From contig JBDIBB010000030.1 in assembly GCA_039812685.1 (NCBI GenBank), positions 1-36,399 of the forward strand: 36,399 bases of DNA. Direction: 5' to 3'. Source of the stretch: JBDIBB01 sp039812685 (GTDB lineage: Bacteria > Acidobacteriota > Vicinamibacteria > Vicinamibacterales > JAFNAJ01). Positions 16,150 to 23,914 of this stretch are shown in pieces. Position numbers and translations under genes: made by a program. Position 1 is the stretch's first letter, and every line of letters begins with the position of its first letter. The notes beneath the pieces are model-generated. The model made no database searches, was not told the DNA's origin, and was given only the letters and a program-made list of their open reading frames with translations.

Positions 16150-17328
16150 TCAGTTCACGGTCTGCGGCCACCAGCGCAGGTCGTAGAGCGCGGCCTCGAA
16201 CTGATCGCCCAGTTGCGCGACAACCGGGACCAGCCCGTCGGCGAACGCGATCACGTGCTGGCCGCCGTCCCAGTGCCGCAGCACGTCGCGCACCAGCCCC
16301 CGCCGCGTGTCGTGGGCCGCGCCCAGATCGGGGAAGAGCGGGGCGTCGGCCGGCCGCGTCAGGATCGGCAGCGACCGCTCGAGGATGCCGAAGCTGGCCA
16401 GCAGGGCGTCGATGGCGAAGAACGCCCATGACAGCGAGTCGCCCCGCTCGGCGGCCGCGGTCAGCGTGAGCGCCAGCCCCAGCCCGTCGGCGCGCGTCTC
16501 CTGTTCGGTCGTCCAGCAGAGCGCCTGGAAGCGCTCGCCGCACGCCGCGCGCGCCTCGGTGGACGCCTTCAGGTGGTCGCCATCAACCAGCCGCGCATAC
16601 TCCCGTGCGACGATGAAGAGCTCCATGCAGTCGCACAACTCGCAGGCGATCGTCTCGTAGGCCGGCTCGGGCAGGTACGGCCTGGCGATGGCCGGGTTGC
16701 CGGTGACCACGGCCATCATCAGCTCGTTGAAGCGCTTGACGGCCTTTCCCGGCACGTCGCGTCCCATCGCCGCGCTTCGAAATTCGGGTTCTCCCGCCCC
16801 GCTGCCGGCCAGGCCCAGCGGCAGGGCCTGCGCAACCGCCTTCGCCAACTGGTGCGCGTAGGTCAGCAGGTTGCCGTCGATCACGACCACCACGTCGTCA
16901 CTGCCGGGGACCAGCAGCATCAGCGGCTCGAGCAACTGCGTGGGCAGCGTGCCCATGAGCGGACGCACGGGCACCTGCAGGCCCAGCACCTCGGCCGCAT
17001 GCTCCACCTCCTCCTGCAATTCGCGAAGGATCGAATACTGGTGAGGCCGCTCGAAGCGCGTGGGCCGTGGCGCCGCCTCGTCTCGCGCGAGGCCGGCCAG
17101 CAGGTCCCTGCGGTACTCCTCGAACTCCGGTCGCGGAAGCGCCAGCGACATCTGCTGCAGTCGCAGCGGAATCACGTTCTGCTGGCCGAGCCACTCCCGC
17201 CACTGGCAGTCCTCGGCGGTGAGGCCCATCGAGCCGTAGACCCTGGCCTGCAGCGCCTCGAGAAACGAGGCCGCTGCCGACGGTCGCTGGAATGGACGGG
17301 CGTCAAGACCTTGCGTGACATCGAACAT
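16150..17328 (-). CDS. Hypothetical protein resembling a metallopeptidase with lost zinc ligands
   Basis: This 392-residue protein has no signal peptide; I do not recognise a named family. Its central part has the layout of a gluzincin: a helix F-I-V-A-R-E-Y-A-R-L-V-D-G-D-H where peptidases read H-E-x-G-H, and 34 residues later E-Q-E-T-R-A-D-G-L-G-L where they read E-x-E-A-D. Glu243 and Glu277 are kept, but both zinc-binding His positions are Arg (242, 246), so it is predicted to be catalytically inactive. An earlier segment L-M-L-L-V-P-G-S-D-D-V-V-V-V-I-D-G-N-L-L-T-Y also resembles the strand before the active-site helix in M48-like proteins. The start is uncertain: the ATG at 17328 has weak RBS support; an ATG at 17388 (GCAGGG just before) would add 20 residues. 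It lies downstream of ridA on the same strand. Confidence 0.7.
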   Translation of the reverse strand: MFDVTQGLDARPFQRPSAAASFLEALQARVYGSMGLTAEDCQWREWLGQQNVIPLRLQQMSLALPRPEFEEYRRDLLAGLARDEAAPRPTRFERPHQYSILRELQEEVEHAAEVLGLQVPVRPLMGTLPTQLLEPLMLLVPGSDDVVVVIDGNLLTYAHQLAKAVAQALPLGLAGSGAGEPEFRSAAMGRDVPGKAVKRFNELMMAVVTGNPAIARPYLPEPAYETIACELCDCMELFIVAREYARLVDGDHLKASTEARAACGERFQALCWTTEQETRADGLGLALTLTAAAERGDSLSWAFFAIDALLASFGILERSLPILTRPADAPLFPDLGAAHDTRRGLVRDVLRHWDGGQHVIAFADGLVPVVAQLGDQFEAALYDLRWWPQTVN

Positions 17329-17645
17329 GAAGACATCCGGCACGGCTGGGGAGCGCGTGGGCCATGGCTGGGCCCGGCGGCGCAGCATCCCTGCACACCC
17401 CGCCGGACCACTGGGTTCGCCGACCTAATCGGCGCATCTGCCTGCCGGATGAGTCGTGCGGGCGCCGGTCACCCCCGCGCACCGTGTGCGCCGGCCGGCA
17501 CACGGCTCCCCACGGCGCACAGCCGCGGACGAGCCGGCCAGCCCCGGCAGTCGCGCGGGCGCTCGCGGGCCGCCGTGTGCCGGCCGGCCTCGCCAGCGCC
17601 CTCGCCGTCGCCGGTGATGCCCGGGCCTCGCGGGGCCTGACGTCG
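17329..17645. other. Non-coding spacer with near-direct repeats and a hairpin
   Basis: This 317-base gap lies between ridA and the pseudo-peptidase gene. No convincing gene was seen. It holds CCGTGTGC (17482-17489) paired with GCACACGG (17498-17505), an 8-bp stem with 8-base loop. The hairpin's left arm and loop recur as a near-copy at 17573-17588 (CCGTGTGC followed by CGGCCGGC). TTAGGT on the minus strand at 17428-17423 could be a -10 for the downstream gene. If that gene starts at 17388 the gap is 257 bases. Confidence 0.5.
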
Positions 17646-18038
17646 TCAGCGCGGGATGTAGGCGATCGCGTCGATCTCCACGCGCAACCCGGTGCCCGGC
17701 AACGCCGCCGCCTGGATGGTGGTCCTCGCCGGGCGATGATCGCCGAACATCCGGCTGTAGACGGCGTTCACCTTGGGAAAGTCGGCCATGTCGATCAGGA
17801 ACACCCCGCAGCGCAACACATACTGGAGGTCGGATCCCGCCGCCTGGAGAATCGCCTGCACGTTGCGGAGACATTGCGCGGTCTGCGTCTCGACGTCGGC
17901 GCCCGCCAGTTGCCCGGTGGCGGGATCGGTGGCCCCCTGGCCCGACACGAACACGAGATGGTCGAGGGTGACCGCTGGCGAATAGGGGCCGACCGGGGCC
18001 GGCAGGGAGGCGACGTTCACGAAGCGATGTTCGGACAT
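17646..18038 (-). CDS. ridA: RidA/YjgF-family enamine/imine deaminase
   Basis: This 130-residue protein is a typical RidA, which hydrolyses reactive 2-aminoacrylate and other enamine/imine intermediates released by PLP and amino-acid enzymes. Marks are G-P-Y-S-P-A-V near residue 17, the F-V-S-G-Q strand, the catalytic-type Arg in P-A-R-T-T-I-Q near 104, and the C-terminal V-E-I-D-A-I-A-Y with the conserved Glu. Length matches (about 125-135). GAGAGG precedes the ATG. It lies 91 bases after the ornithine cyclodeaminase gene on the same strand; ornithine cyclodeamination passes through a cyclic imine, so the pairing makes chemical sense. A hairpin in the gap may reduce read-through. Confidence 0.92.
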   Translation of the reverse strand: MSEHRFVNVASLPAPVGPYSPAVTLDHLVFVSGQGATDPATGQLAGADVETQTAQCLRNVQAILQAAGSDLQYVLRCGVFLIDMADFPKVNAVYSRMFGDHRPARTTIQAAALPGTGLRVEIDAIAYIPR

Positions 18039-18074
18039 GGGAACCTCTCAGGATGAAGGAAGTGAGGCCAGCGG

Positions 18075-18093
18075 CCCGGGGCCGCGCCCCGGG
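18075..18093 (-). terminator. Hairpin between the cyclodeaminase and ridA genes
   Basis: CCCGGGG (18075-18081) and CCCCGGG (18087-18093) form a 7-bp stem with a 5-base loop, 36 bases past the cyclodeaminase stop. There is no minus-strand U-tract, so it may only attenuate read-through into ridA. Confidence 0.35.
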
Positions 18094-18129
18094 GTTTCCA
18101 ATCTCGTGCTCACCTGCCGTCGCCTGGCG

Positions 18130-19377
18130 TCATGCATGCGCCGGGCGGGGCGCGGCGGATGCCGGCGACGGGCTTCCGAGCAGGTCGGCGGCCAGTCGCT
18201 CGAGGAAGTAGCCCACGTCGGTCACCAGACCAATCGCCTGCATCGTTCCCCGGTTCGACAGCTTCACGGGCACCGACTCGGTCATGTCGACGCACACGGT
18301 GCGCACGCGCGCGGGCAGCAGGTTGCCCACCGCGATCGCGTGCAGCGCCGAAGCGAGCATCAGGCACGTGCCGCAGCCGCGCAGCGCCTCGACATAGGCC
18401 TTCTGGGCGGCCACCACGTCCGTGATCACGTCCTTCAGCGGGCCATCGTCGCGGATGGAGCCGGCGAGCACGAACGGGATGGGACGGCGCACGCACTCGT
18501 ACATGACGCCCGAGGTGAGCACGCCCGCCTCGACCGCCGGACGGATGCCGCCGCAGCGGTTCACCGCGTTGATCGTGAACAGGTGGTTGCGGCTGCCGCC
18601 CTCCACCGCACGCCCGCTCATCTGGCAGACGCCCAGGCTGGTGCCCGCGATCGACTTCTCCATGTCGTGCACGGCGAAGGCGTTTCCGGCGAGGACGGTG
18701 TCGATCCAGCCTTCGCGCACGAGGCGCGCCAGCGACACGTCACCGCCCGAGTGCACGATGGCCGGGCCGGCCACCAGCACGATCTTCTCGCCGGCCTCGC
18801 GCGTGCGGCGCATCTCCCGGGCCGTGCTCGCGATGGCGATGCCCTTGTTGATTTCGGCCGAGATGTCGTTGGACATGAAGCCGAACACCTGGTAATCGCG
18901 GCTGCGTTCCAGGGGGCGCACGCGGATGCCGTGTCCGCGCAGCGCCACCGGCTCGCCCGCCTTCACCAGCCCCTGCTTCACGCAGGTCGGTTCCCCGCCC
19001 CGCAGCACGATCGCGCAGTCCATCCTCTGGTCGGCCGCCTGCACCCAGCCGCCGCCAGTCCGCACGAACGTGTCGAAGTTGGTCGTCGAATAGAACTCAT
19101 CCGGCAGGATGCCGTCGGCCTCGGCCGGCGCAAACCTCGCCTCCTCGAGGACGGCGGAGGCACCGAGGTAGCTGAGGCTCTCCAGCACGTGATCGAGCAC
19201 GTGAGGATCGGCGGCCGAAATCGCCAGCCGCGCGAACGACGGATCCTCGTTGCGCCGGCCGACTCTGAACTCCAGCACTTCGAACTCGCCGCCGCCCTCC
19301 ACGACGCGCGAAAACACCCTGCGGAGGATGTCGGAATCGATGATGTGCCCTTCGAGCGTGATGATTTCCTGGACCAT
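18130..19377 (-). CDS. Ornithine cyclodeaminase, LOR/SDH (TIGR00300) type
   Basis: This 415-residue protein belongs to the LOR/SDH-like family. In archaea the family acts as an NAD-dependent ornithine cyclodeaminase (ornithine to proline + NH3); in cyanobacteria it is fused behind an arginine dihydrolase domain. Residues 1-100 form the N-terminal LOR/SDH domain (E-I-I-T-L-E-G-H-I-I-D-S). The rest is the catalytic, nucleotide-binding part, with P-T-C-V-K-Q-G-L-V-K-A-G-E near 130, V-A-G-P-A-I-V-H-S-G-G-D near 208 and V-L-A-G-N-A-F-A-V-H-D-M-E near 231. The arginine dihydrolase domain is absent, so it resembles the stand-alone archaeal form. No Shine-Dalgarno is visible; TAGACT nine bases before the ATG suggests a leaderless start. 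Ornithine enzymes lie 5-8 kb away, and ridA follows. Confidence 0.87.
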   Translation of the reverse strand: MVQEIITLEGHIIDSDILRRVFSRVVEGGGEFEVLEFRVGRRNEDPSFARLAISAADPHVLDHVLESLSYLGASAVLEEARFAPAEADGILPDEFYSTTNFDTFVRTGGGWVQAADQRMDCAIVLRGGEPTCVKQGLVKAGEPVALRGHGIRVRPLERSRDYQVFGFMSNDISAEINKGIAIASTAREMRRTREAGEKIVLVAGPAIVHSGGDVSLARLVREGWIDTVLAGNAFAVHDMEKSIAGTSLGVCQMSGRAVEGGSRNHLFTINAVNRCGGIRPAVEAGVLTSGVMYECVRRPIPFVLAGSIRDDGPLKDVITDVVAAQKAYVEALRGCGTCLMLASALHAIAVGNLLPARVRTVCVDMTESVPVKLSNRGTMQAIGLVTDVGYFLERLAADLLGSPSPASAAPRPAHA

Positions 19378-19386
19378 GGCAGGGCG

Positions 19387-19392
19387 AGTCTA
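19387..19392 (-). promoter_or_regulatory. Candidate -10 (TAGACT) for a leaderless cyclodeaminase transcript
   Basis: TAGACT on the minus strand lies nine bases before the ATG at 19377, with no Shine-Dalgarno between them. The 214-base divergent spacer 19378-19591 holds little else besides a TTGACA at 19575-19580. Confidence 0.4.
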
Positions 19393-19591
19393 TCAGGGTC
19401 CAGGCGTGCGCCGGGACCAGTGACCGAGCCGTCGTGGCGCCGGTCGGGCGAGGCACCTCCTCGCCTTCCCGCGCGGCCGGCGGCACGACACCCTGGTCGG
19501 CCCGGCGGCGCCCCGGACGCGAACGAGGACGTGCGGACGGCGACAGACGCTGCCCCGGTCGTACGGCACGACCCTTGACAGCGTCCGGCTC

Positions 19592-20542
19592 GTGCGACCG
19601 GCGTGCTGGCTCGTCGTGTGGCTGTGGCTCGCAAGCGCGGCGCTGGCGGCCGGCGAGGCGGCGCAGGCGGCAACGGAGCCTGCGACCTGCCGCCCGGCCG
19701 GCCTGGAAGGCTTGCAGGCCGCGCTCGCCCAGGCGAGGCGCGGCGACGGCTCGGGACAGACCGATTCGCGGCGCCCCCTGCCGGTCGAGATCCGTGAAGA
19801 CCTGGATCGCCTCGTCGCGGCCACCTTCGCGTTGGATCGCGCCGGCGACGCCCGTGCGCTGGAGGCCGTCGTGGATGCGCTGCTGCGCGGCCGCCCGGTG
19901 CCGGTCAGTTGCGGCCGCGACGTGCGGGCACGCGACGGCGCGGCGGCACGCCTGCTGGGCGCGGGTTACAGCGCGCTCGAGGTGACCGACATCCTCTCGG
20001 GGCGCCTGACGCAGGCCGACATCGATGCCGCCTACGCGCTGCGCCTGGCGGGTTACGACGCCGCGGCAGCGGCATCACTCGACGCAGCCGTGGCGGTCCG
20101 CGCAGCACGCACGCCGCCTCGGCGCGACGGGACGGTGCCCGCCACACCACGCCGGCTGGACCCGGTGGTGGCAGCAGAGCTCACGCGGCTCGCCGAGGCC
20201 CACGAACTCGACCCGGCCCTGGTCCGGGCCGTCATCGCCGCCGAGTCGGGCGGCCATCCGGGGGCGGTCTCCAGCGCCGGTGCCATCGGCCTCATGCAGT
20301 TGATGCCGGCCACCGCCCGCATGCTCGGCGTCGACCCGTGGGATCCGCTCGACAACCTGCGCGGCGGCATCGCGTATCTGTCACATCTGGTTCGATCCTT
20401 CGGCACCGTGCGCGGCGCGCTGGTCGCCTACAACGCCGGCCCCAGCCACGCCGAGCGCGTCGCGCGCGGCGAGGCGGTGCTCTACGGCGAGACACGCCGC
20501 TACCTGGCCGCCATCGACCGCAGCTATCCCCTGGATCGCTGA
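19592..20542 (+). CDS. Lytic transglycosylase (SLT domain) with an unknown N-terminal domain
   Basis: This 316-residue exported protein starts at GTG with a signal peptide (residues 1 to about 20). Residues about 25-180 are an Ala-rich helical region I do not recognise, including G-A-G-Y-S-A-L-E-V-T-D-I-L-S-G. Residues about 190-310 are a soluble-lytic-transglycosylase domain that cleaves peptidoglycan to anhydromuropeptides: the catalytic Glu is in V-I-A-A-E-S-G-G near 212, followed by G-A-I-G-L-M-Q-L-M-P-A-T-A and A-Y-N-A-G-P. There is no Shine-Dalgarno at the GTG; a TTGACA at 19575-19580 has no matching -10 before the start. It converges with the CoA-racemase gene, with only four bases between stops. 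Confidence 0.88.
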   Translation: MRPACWLVVWLWLASAALAAGEAAQAATEPATCRPAGLEGLQAALAQARRGDGSGQTDSRRPLPVEIREDLDRLVAATFALDRAGDARALEAVVDALLRGRPVPVSCGRDVRARDGAAARLLGAGYSALEVTDILSGRLTQADIDAAYALRLAGYDAAAAASLDAAVAVRAARTPPRRDGTVPATPRRLDPVVAAELTRLAEAHELDPALVRAVIAAESGGHPGAVSSAGAIGLMQLMPATARMLGVDPWDPLDNLRGGIAYLSHLVRSFGTVRGALVAYNAGPSHAERVARGEAVLYGETRRYLAAIDRSYPLDR

Positions 20543-20546
20543 CCGG

Positions 20547-21683
20547 TCAGCCCGCGGGTGTTCCCGTGCGGGACGCCCGCTCACTCCATCCCACCTCGTG
20601 CAGCACGTCGGCCGTGTGGGCGCCCGGCGCCGGCGGCGCCCCGCGTTGCCGCCCGGGAGTACGCGTCAGTCGAGGCGACGGCGCGACGACGATGCGCCCG
20701 TCGTCGTCGATCGCGTACGTGCCGCGGGCACGTGCGTGCGCATGCGAGGCCGCCTCGCGCAATGTGAGCACCGGCACCACGCAGGCGTCGGTCGGCTCGA
20801 ACACGGCGGCCCACTGCTCGCGCGAACGGGCCGCGAACGCCTCGGCGAAGCGGTCGCGCAACTCGCCCCATCGCGAGACGTCCCATTGCCCGGGAAGCGC
20901 GGACGCATCCAGGCCGAGACCAGCCAGCAACTGCGCGTAGAACTGGGGCTCGATCGCGCCGACGGCGACGAACCCGCCGTCCGACGTCCCGTAGACGTCG
21001 TAGAACGGCGCTCCCGAATCGAGCAGGTTCACCCCGCGTCGATCGCGCCACAGGCCCGCTCCCATCAGCGCGTGGATGGGCGCGAGCATCGAGGCGACGC
21101 CGTCGACGATCGCCGCGTCGACCACCTGCCCCTCCCCGGTCTGGCGCGCGTGCAGGAGCGCCGCCAGCACGCCGAACGCCAGGTGCAGCGCGCCGCCGCC
21201 GAGGTCGCCCACCAGGTGGAGCGGGATCTGCGGCGGCCCGCCAGCGCGCCCGATGGCGTGCAGCGCTCCGGAGAGCGCCAGGTAGTCGATGTCGTGGCCA
21301 GCCCGGGCGGCGAGCGGGCCCGACTGGCCCCAGCCCGTCATCCGCCCGTAGACCAGGCGCGGGTTGGCGGCCAGGCAGCGGTCGGGCCCCAGGCCGAGCC
21401 GTTCCATCACCCCGGGCCGGAACCCCTCGATGAGCACCTCGGCGCGCGACACGAGCGCGAGCGCCGCGCGAACCCCCTCGTCGCCCTTCAGATCGAGGGC
21501 GACCGAGCGCTTCCCGCGGTGCGAGACGTCGACCTCGCGTGGCACGGCCGGTCCCGCGTTCGAGGCCTCGGGGCGTTCGACGAGAACGACATCGGCCCCC
21601 ATGTCGGCCAGCAGCATCCCGCAGAACGGCGCGGGCCCGATGCCCGCGAACTCCACCACACGCAACGACGCCAGCGGCCCCAT
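20547..21683 (-). CDS. Alpha-methylacyl-CoA racemase (CaiB/BaiF family III)
   Basis: This 378-residue protein is a family III CoA-transferase fold enzyme of the alpha-methylacyl-CoA racemase type, which epimerises 2-methylacyl-CoA esters. Racemase active-site residues can be matched: His in A-G-H-D-I-D-Y, Asp in G-D-L-G-G-G, and Glu in G-A-I-E-P-Q-F-Y, the last being typical of racemases rather than CoA-transferases. The N-terminus L-R-V-V-E-F-A-G-I-G-P-A-P is family-standard and supports the ATG at 21683, which has GGGAGG seven bases upstream; a longer frame to 21731 is less likely. Length is typical (about 360-400). It may serve branched-chain lipid degradation together with the acyl-CoA ligase, which is inferred. 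Confidence 0.88.
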   Translation of the reverse strand: MGPLASLRVVEFAGIGPAPFCGMLLADMGADVVLVERPEASNAGPAVPREVDVSHRGKRSVALDLKGDEGVRAALALVSRAEVLIEGFRPGVMERLGLGPDRCLAANPRLVYGRMTGWGQSGPLAARAGHDIDYLALSGALHAIGRAGGPPQIPLHLVGDLGGGALHLAFGVLAALLHARQTGEGQVVDAAIVDGVASMLAPIHALMGAGLWRDRRGVNLLDSGAPFYDVYGTSDGGFVAVGAIEPQFYAQLLAGLGLDASALPGQWDVSRWGELRDRFAEAFAARSREQWAAVFEPTDACVVPVLTLREAASHAHARARGTYAIDDDGRIVVAPSPRLTRTPGRQRGAPPAPGAHTADVLHEVGWSERASRTGTPAG

Positions 21684-21789
21684 GCCGGCACCTCCCGGCT
21701 GGCAGGCTATCATGCGAGGGTCACCGAGCACGCAGAACGGCAGCGCGGCGTGATCGCGCCCGCGTGCGGTCGCCCGGCACCCAGACGCG

Positions 21790-22425
21790 ATGGACGAGGA
21801 CTGGACCTACGACGCGGTGGTGCGCCACCTGCGTGAGCGGCTGACGACGGCCCTGCCCGGCCCCGAGGCCCAGGCGTCGATGGCGCCCCGGCCGCGCCGC
21901 GGATGGGATCCCCTCCGCCCCCCGGACGCGCCGCGCCACGCCGCGGCCCTCATCCTCGTCTACCCGCGCGACGGCCTGGCCAGTCTCGTGCTCACGGTGC
22001 GCGCCCGGGATCTGCCGCAACACGCGGGCCAGGTATCGCTGCCGGGCGGTGGCGTCGATCCCGGCGAGACTTTTCCCCAGGCGGCCCTCCGCGAAGCGCG
22101 GGAGGAGGTGGGTGTCGATCCGGCGACGGTGTCCGTCCTCGGGGCCCTGACGCCCCTGCACATCCCGGTGAGCGGGTTCCTGCTGCACCCATTGGTCGGC
22201 GTCACGCCGCGGCCGCCGGTGTTCGCGCCGCATCAGCGCGAGGTGGCGCACGTGGCCGAGGTGTCGATCGCCAGGCTGGTTTCGCCAGATGCGCGGGCCC
22301 TCACGCACTGGATCCACGAGGGACGCGACTACGAGATCCCCTACTTCGACGTGAACGGCCTGCAGGTGTGGGGCGCGACGGCGATGGTGCTCGGTGAGTT
22401 CACGGCGCTGCTGACGGGCGGGTAA
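21790..22425 (+). CDS. NUDIX hydrolase, CoA pyrophosphatase type
   Basis: This 211-residue protein contains the full NUDIX box G-G-V-D-P-G-E-T-F plus R-E-A-R-E-E-V-G-V (G-x5-E-x7-R-E-U-x-E-E-x-G-U) near residues 97-119. Just before it is L-T-V-R-A-R-D-L-P-Q-H-A-G-Q-V-S-L-P, which matches the NuCoA motif of CoA pyrophosphatases that split CoA into 4'-phosphopantetheine and 3',5'-ADP. Length suits the NudL-like group (about 190-220). No Shine-Dalgarno is clear at the ATG; an internal Met at residue 31 is an alternative start. It is divergent from the racemase across 106 bases. Confidence 0.88.
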   Translation: MDEDWTYDAVVRHLRERLTTALPGPEAQASMAPRPRRGWDPLRPPDAPRHAAALILVYPRDGLASLVLTVRARDLPQHAGQVSLPGGGVDPGETFPQAALREAREEVGVDPATVSVLGALTPLHIPVSGFLLHPLVGVTPRPPVFAPHQREVAHVAEVSIARLVSPDARALTHWIHEGRDYEIPYFDVNGLQVWGATAMVLGEFTALLTGG

Positions 22426-22566
22426 TCGCACCAGGGGCCGTCAGGCGCGCCAGCCGTCAGCGGTGTTTCGATCCCGGGCCGCAGGTCGCGCGTGAACCCG
22501 GCCGGTGCCGTGGCCAGCGCGTGCCTCCCCAACGGGCCGGTCGAAGCACGGCCGGAGCAACCGAAC

Positions 22567-22613
22567 GGGCAGGAGGGGCGACGGCGATCTCGCAGGCTGT
22601 CGCGCCCCTGCCC
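22567..22613 (+). terminator. Imperfect long hairpin past the NUDIX gene
   Basis: In the 255-base convergent gap 22426-22680, GGGCA (22567-22571) with TGCCC (22609-22613) and GGGGCGAC (22575-22582) with GTCG and CCCC (22599-22608) form one long stem with small bulges. There is no U-tract. It may end the NUDIX transcript. Confidence 0.4.
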
Positions 22614-22635
22614 CGGACCGGTCAGTGGGAGGGTG

Positions 22636-22670
22636 CGGCGGCGCGCGGCGCTGCCGGCGCGCCACCGCCG
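22636..22670 (-). terminator. Hairpin just past the aldolase stop
   Basis: CGGCGG then CGCGC (22636-22646) pair with GCGCG (22657-22661) and CCGCCG (22665-22670), with a 3-base bulge, directly downstream of the fbaB stop at 22681. There is no U-tract. Confidence 0.4.
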
Positions 22671-22680
22671 TGACGAACGA

Positions 22681-23748
22681 CTAGGCGAGCGTCACCGAGG
22701 CGTCGAGGTAGACGTCCTGGATGGCGTGCAGCAGCGCGGCGCCTTCCGCCATCGGCCGCTGGAAGGCCTTGCGGCCGCTGATGAGCCCCATGCCGCCGGC
22801 GCGCTTGTTGATGACGGCCGTCTTCACCGCGTCGGCCAGGTCGCTGGCGCCCTTCGACTCGCCGCCCGAGTTGATCAGCGGCGACCGGCCCATGTAGCAG
22901 TTGGCCACCTGATAGCGCGTCATCTCGATCGGGTGATCGCCGGGCGTGAGGTCGGTGTAGACCTTGTCGTGGGTCTTCCCGAACTTCAGGGCCTTGTACC
23001 CGCCGTTGCTGGTCGGCAGCTTCTGCTTGATGATGTCGGCCTCGATCGTCACGCCGAGGTGGTTGGCCTGGCTCGACAGGTCGGCGGCGGTGTGGAAGTC
23101 CTTCTCCGCCGTCTTGAAGCCCGGATTCCGCAGGTAGCACCACAGCACGGTGACCAGGCCCAGTTCGTGCGCGCGCTGGAACGCCTCGCTCACTTCCTGG
23201 ATCTGTCGCGTCGATTCCTCCGACCCGAAGTAGATGGTCGCGCCCACGGCGGCCGCGCCCAGTTCGAAGGCCTGTTCGACGGAGCCGAACATGATCTGGT
23301 CGAACCGGTTCGGGTAGCTCAGGAACTCGTTGTGGTTGATCTTCACGAGGAACGGGATCTTGTGCGCGTACCGGCGCGAGCACGCCGCCAGCACGCCGAA
23401 GGTGGAGGCCACGGCGTTGCACCCGCCCTCGATGGCCAGCTTGACGATGTTCTCGGGGTCGAAGTAGACCGGGTTGGGCGCGAAGCTGGCGCCGGCCGAG
23501 TGCTCGATGCCCTGATCCACCGGGAGGATCGACACGTACCCGGTGCCGGCGAGCCGACCCGTGTTCAGGATCTGCTGGAAGTTCCGCAGCACCTGCGGGT
23601 TGCGATCGCTCTGGGCCAGCACGCGGTCGACGAAGTCGGGGCCCGGGGCGTGCAGCAGCGTCTTGTCGAAGCCCCTGGCCTGGTACGACAGCAGCGCGCT
23701 GGCCTCGGCGCCGAGCAGTTCGTGGATCTTTGACGTGACGGTACTCAC
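22681..23748 (-). CDS. fbaB: Class I fructose-1,6-bisphosphate aldolase (FbaB/DhnA type)
   Basis: This 355-residue enzyme closely follows E. coli FbaB (about 350 residues) along its whole length, including G-R-L-A-G-T-G-Y-V-S-I-L-P-V-D-Q-G, E-H-S-A-G-A-S-F, A-V-G-A-T-I-Y-F-G-S-E-E-S and V-I-N-K-R-A-G-G-M-G-L-I. It cleaves fructose-1,6-bisphosphate through a Lys Schiff base; Lys in E-A-D-I-I-K-Q-K is the matching position. The open frame continues upstream to 23997, but GTG at 23748 has AAGGAG seven bases before it and matches the family N-terminus (S-K-I-H-E-L-L-G). It is monocistronic, with a TATGCT hexamer at 23806-23801 as a weak -10 candidate and a hairpin after the stop. Confidence 0.95.
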   Translation of the reverse strand: MSTVTSKIHELLGAEASALLSYQARGFDKTLLHAPGPDFVDRVLAQSDRNPQVLRNFQQILNTGRLAGTGYVSILPVDQGIEHSAGASFAPNPVYFDPENIVKLAIEGGCNAVASTFGVLAACSRRYAHKIPFLVKINHNEFLSYPNRFDQIMFGSVEQAFELGAAAVGATIYFGSEESTRQIQEVSEAFQRAHELGLVTVLWCYLRNPGFKTAEKDFHTAADLSSQANHLGVTIEADIIKQKLPTSNGGYKALKFGKTHDKVYTDLTPGDHPIEMTRYQVANCYMGRSPLINSGGESKGASDLADAVKTAVINKRAGGMGLISGRKAFQRPMAEGAALLHAIQDVYLDASVTLA

Positions 23749-23914
23749 GGACTCACTCCTTGCTGCGCGAATCGGGCGGAAGCTGCCCCGCGCAGGGGCA
23801 AGCATAGCAGGTTCGATGGGCGGGTCCGGGACGGCGCCAGCCGCCGCCGGGCGCCGCAATGCCCGGCCGCCCTCCCGCGTCAGGAGACCGGTCGGGAACC
23901 GGTGTCGGATCGCG

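Noticed and set aside
19575..19580. Perfect TTGACA as a -35 box for the lytic transglycosylase
   Set aside because: The -10 position would fall inside the coding region and shows no TANNNT; it is probably chance.
20598..21836. 412-codon plus-strand open frame opposite the racemase
   Set aside because: It is an antisense shadow of a gene with recognisable catalytic residues.
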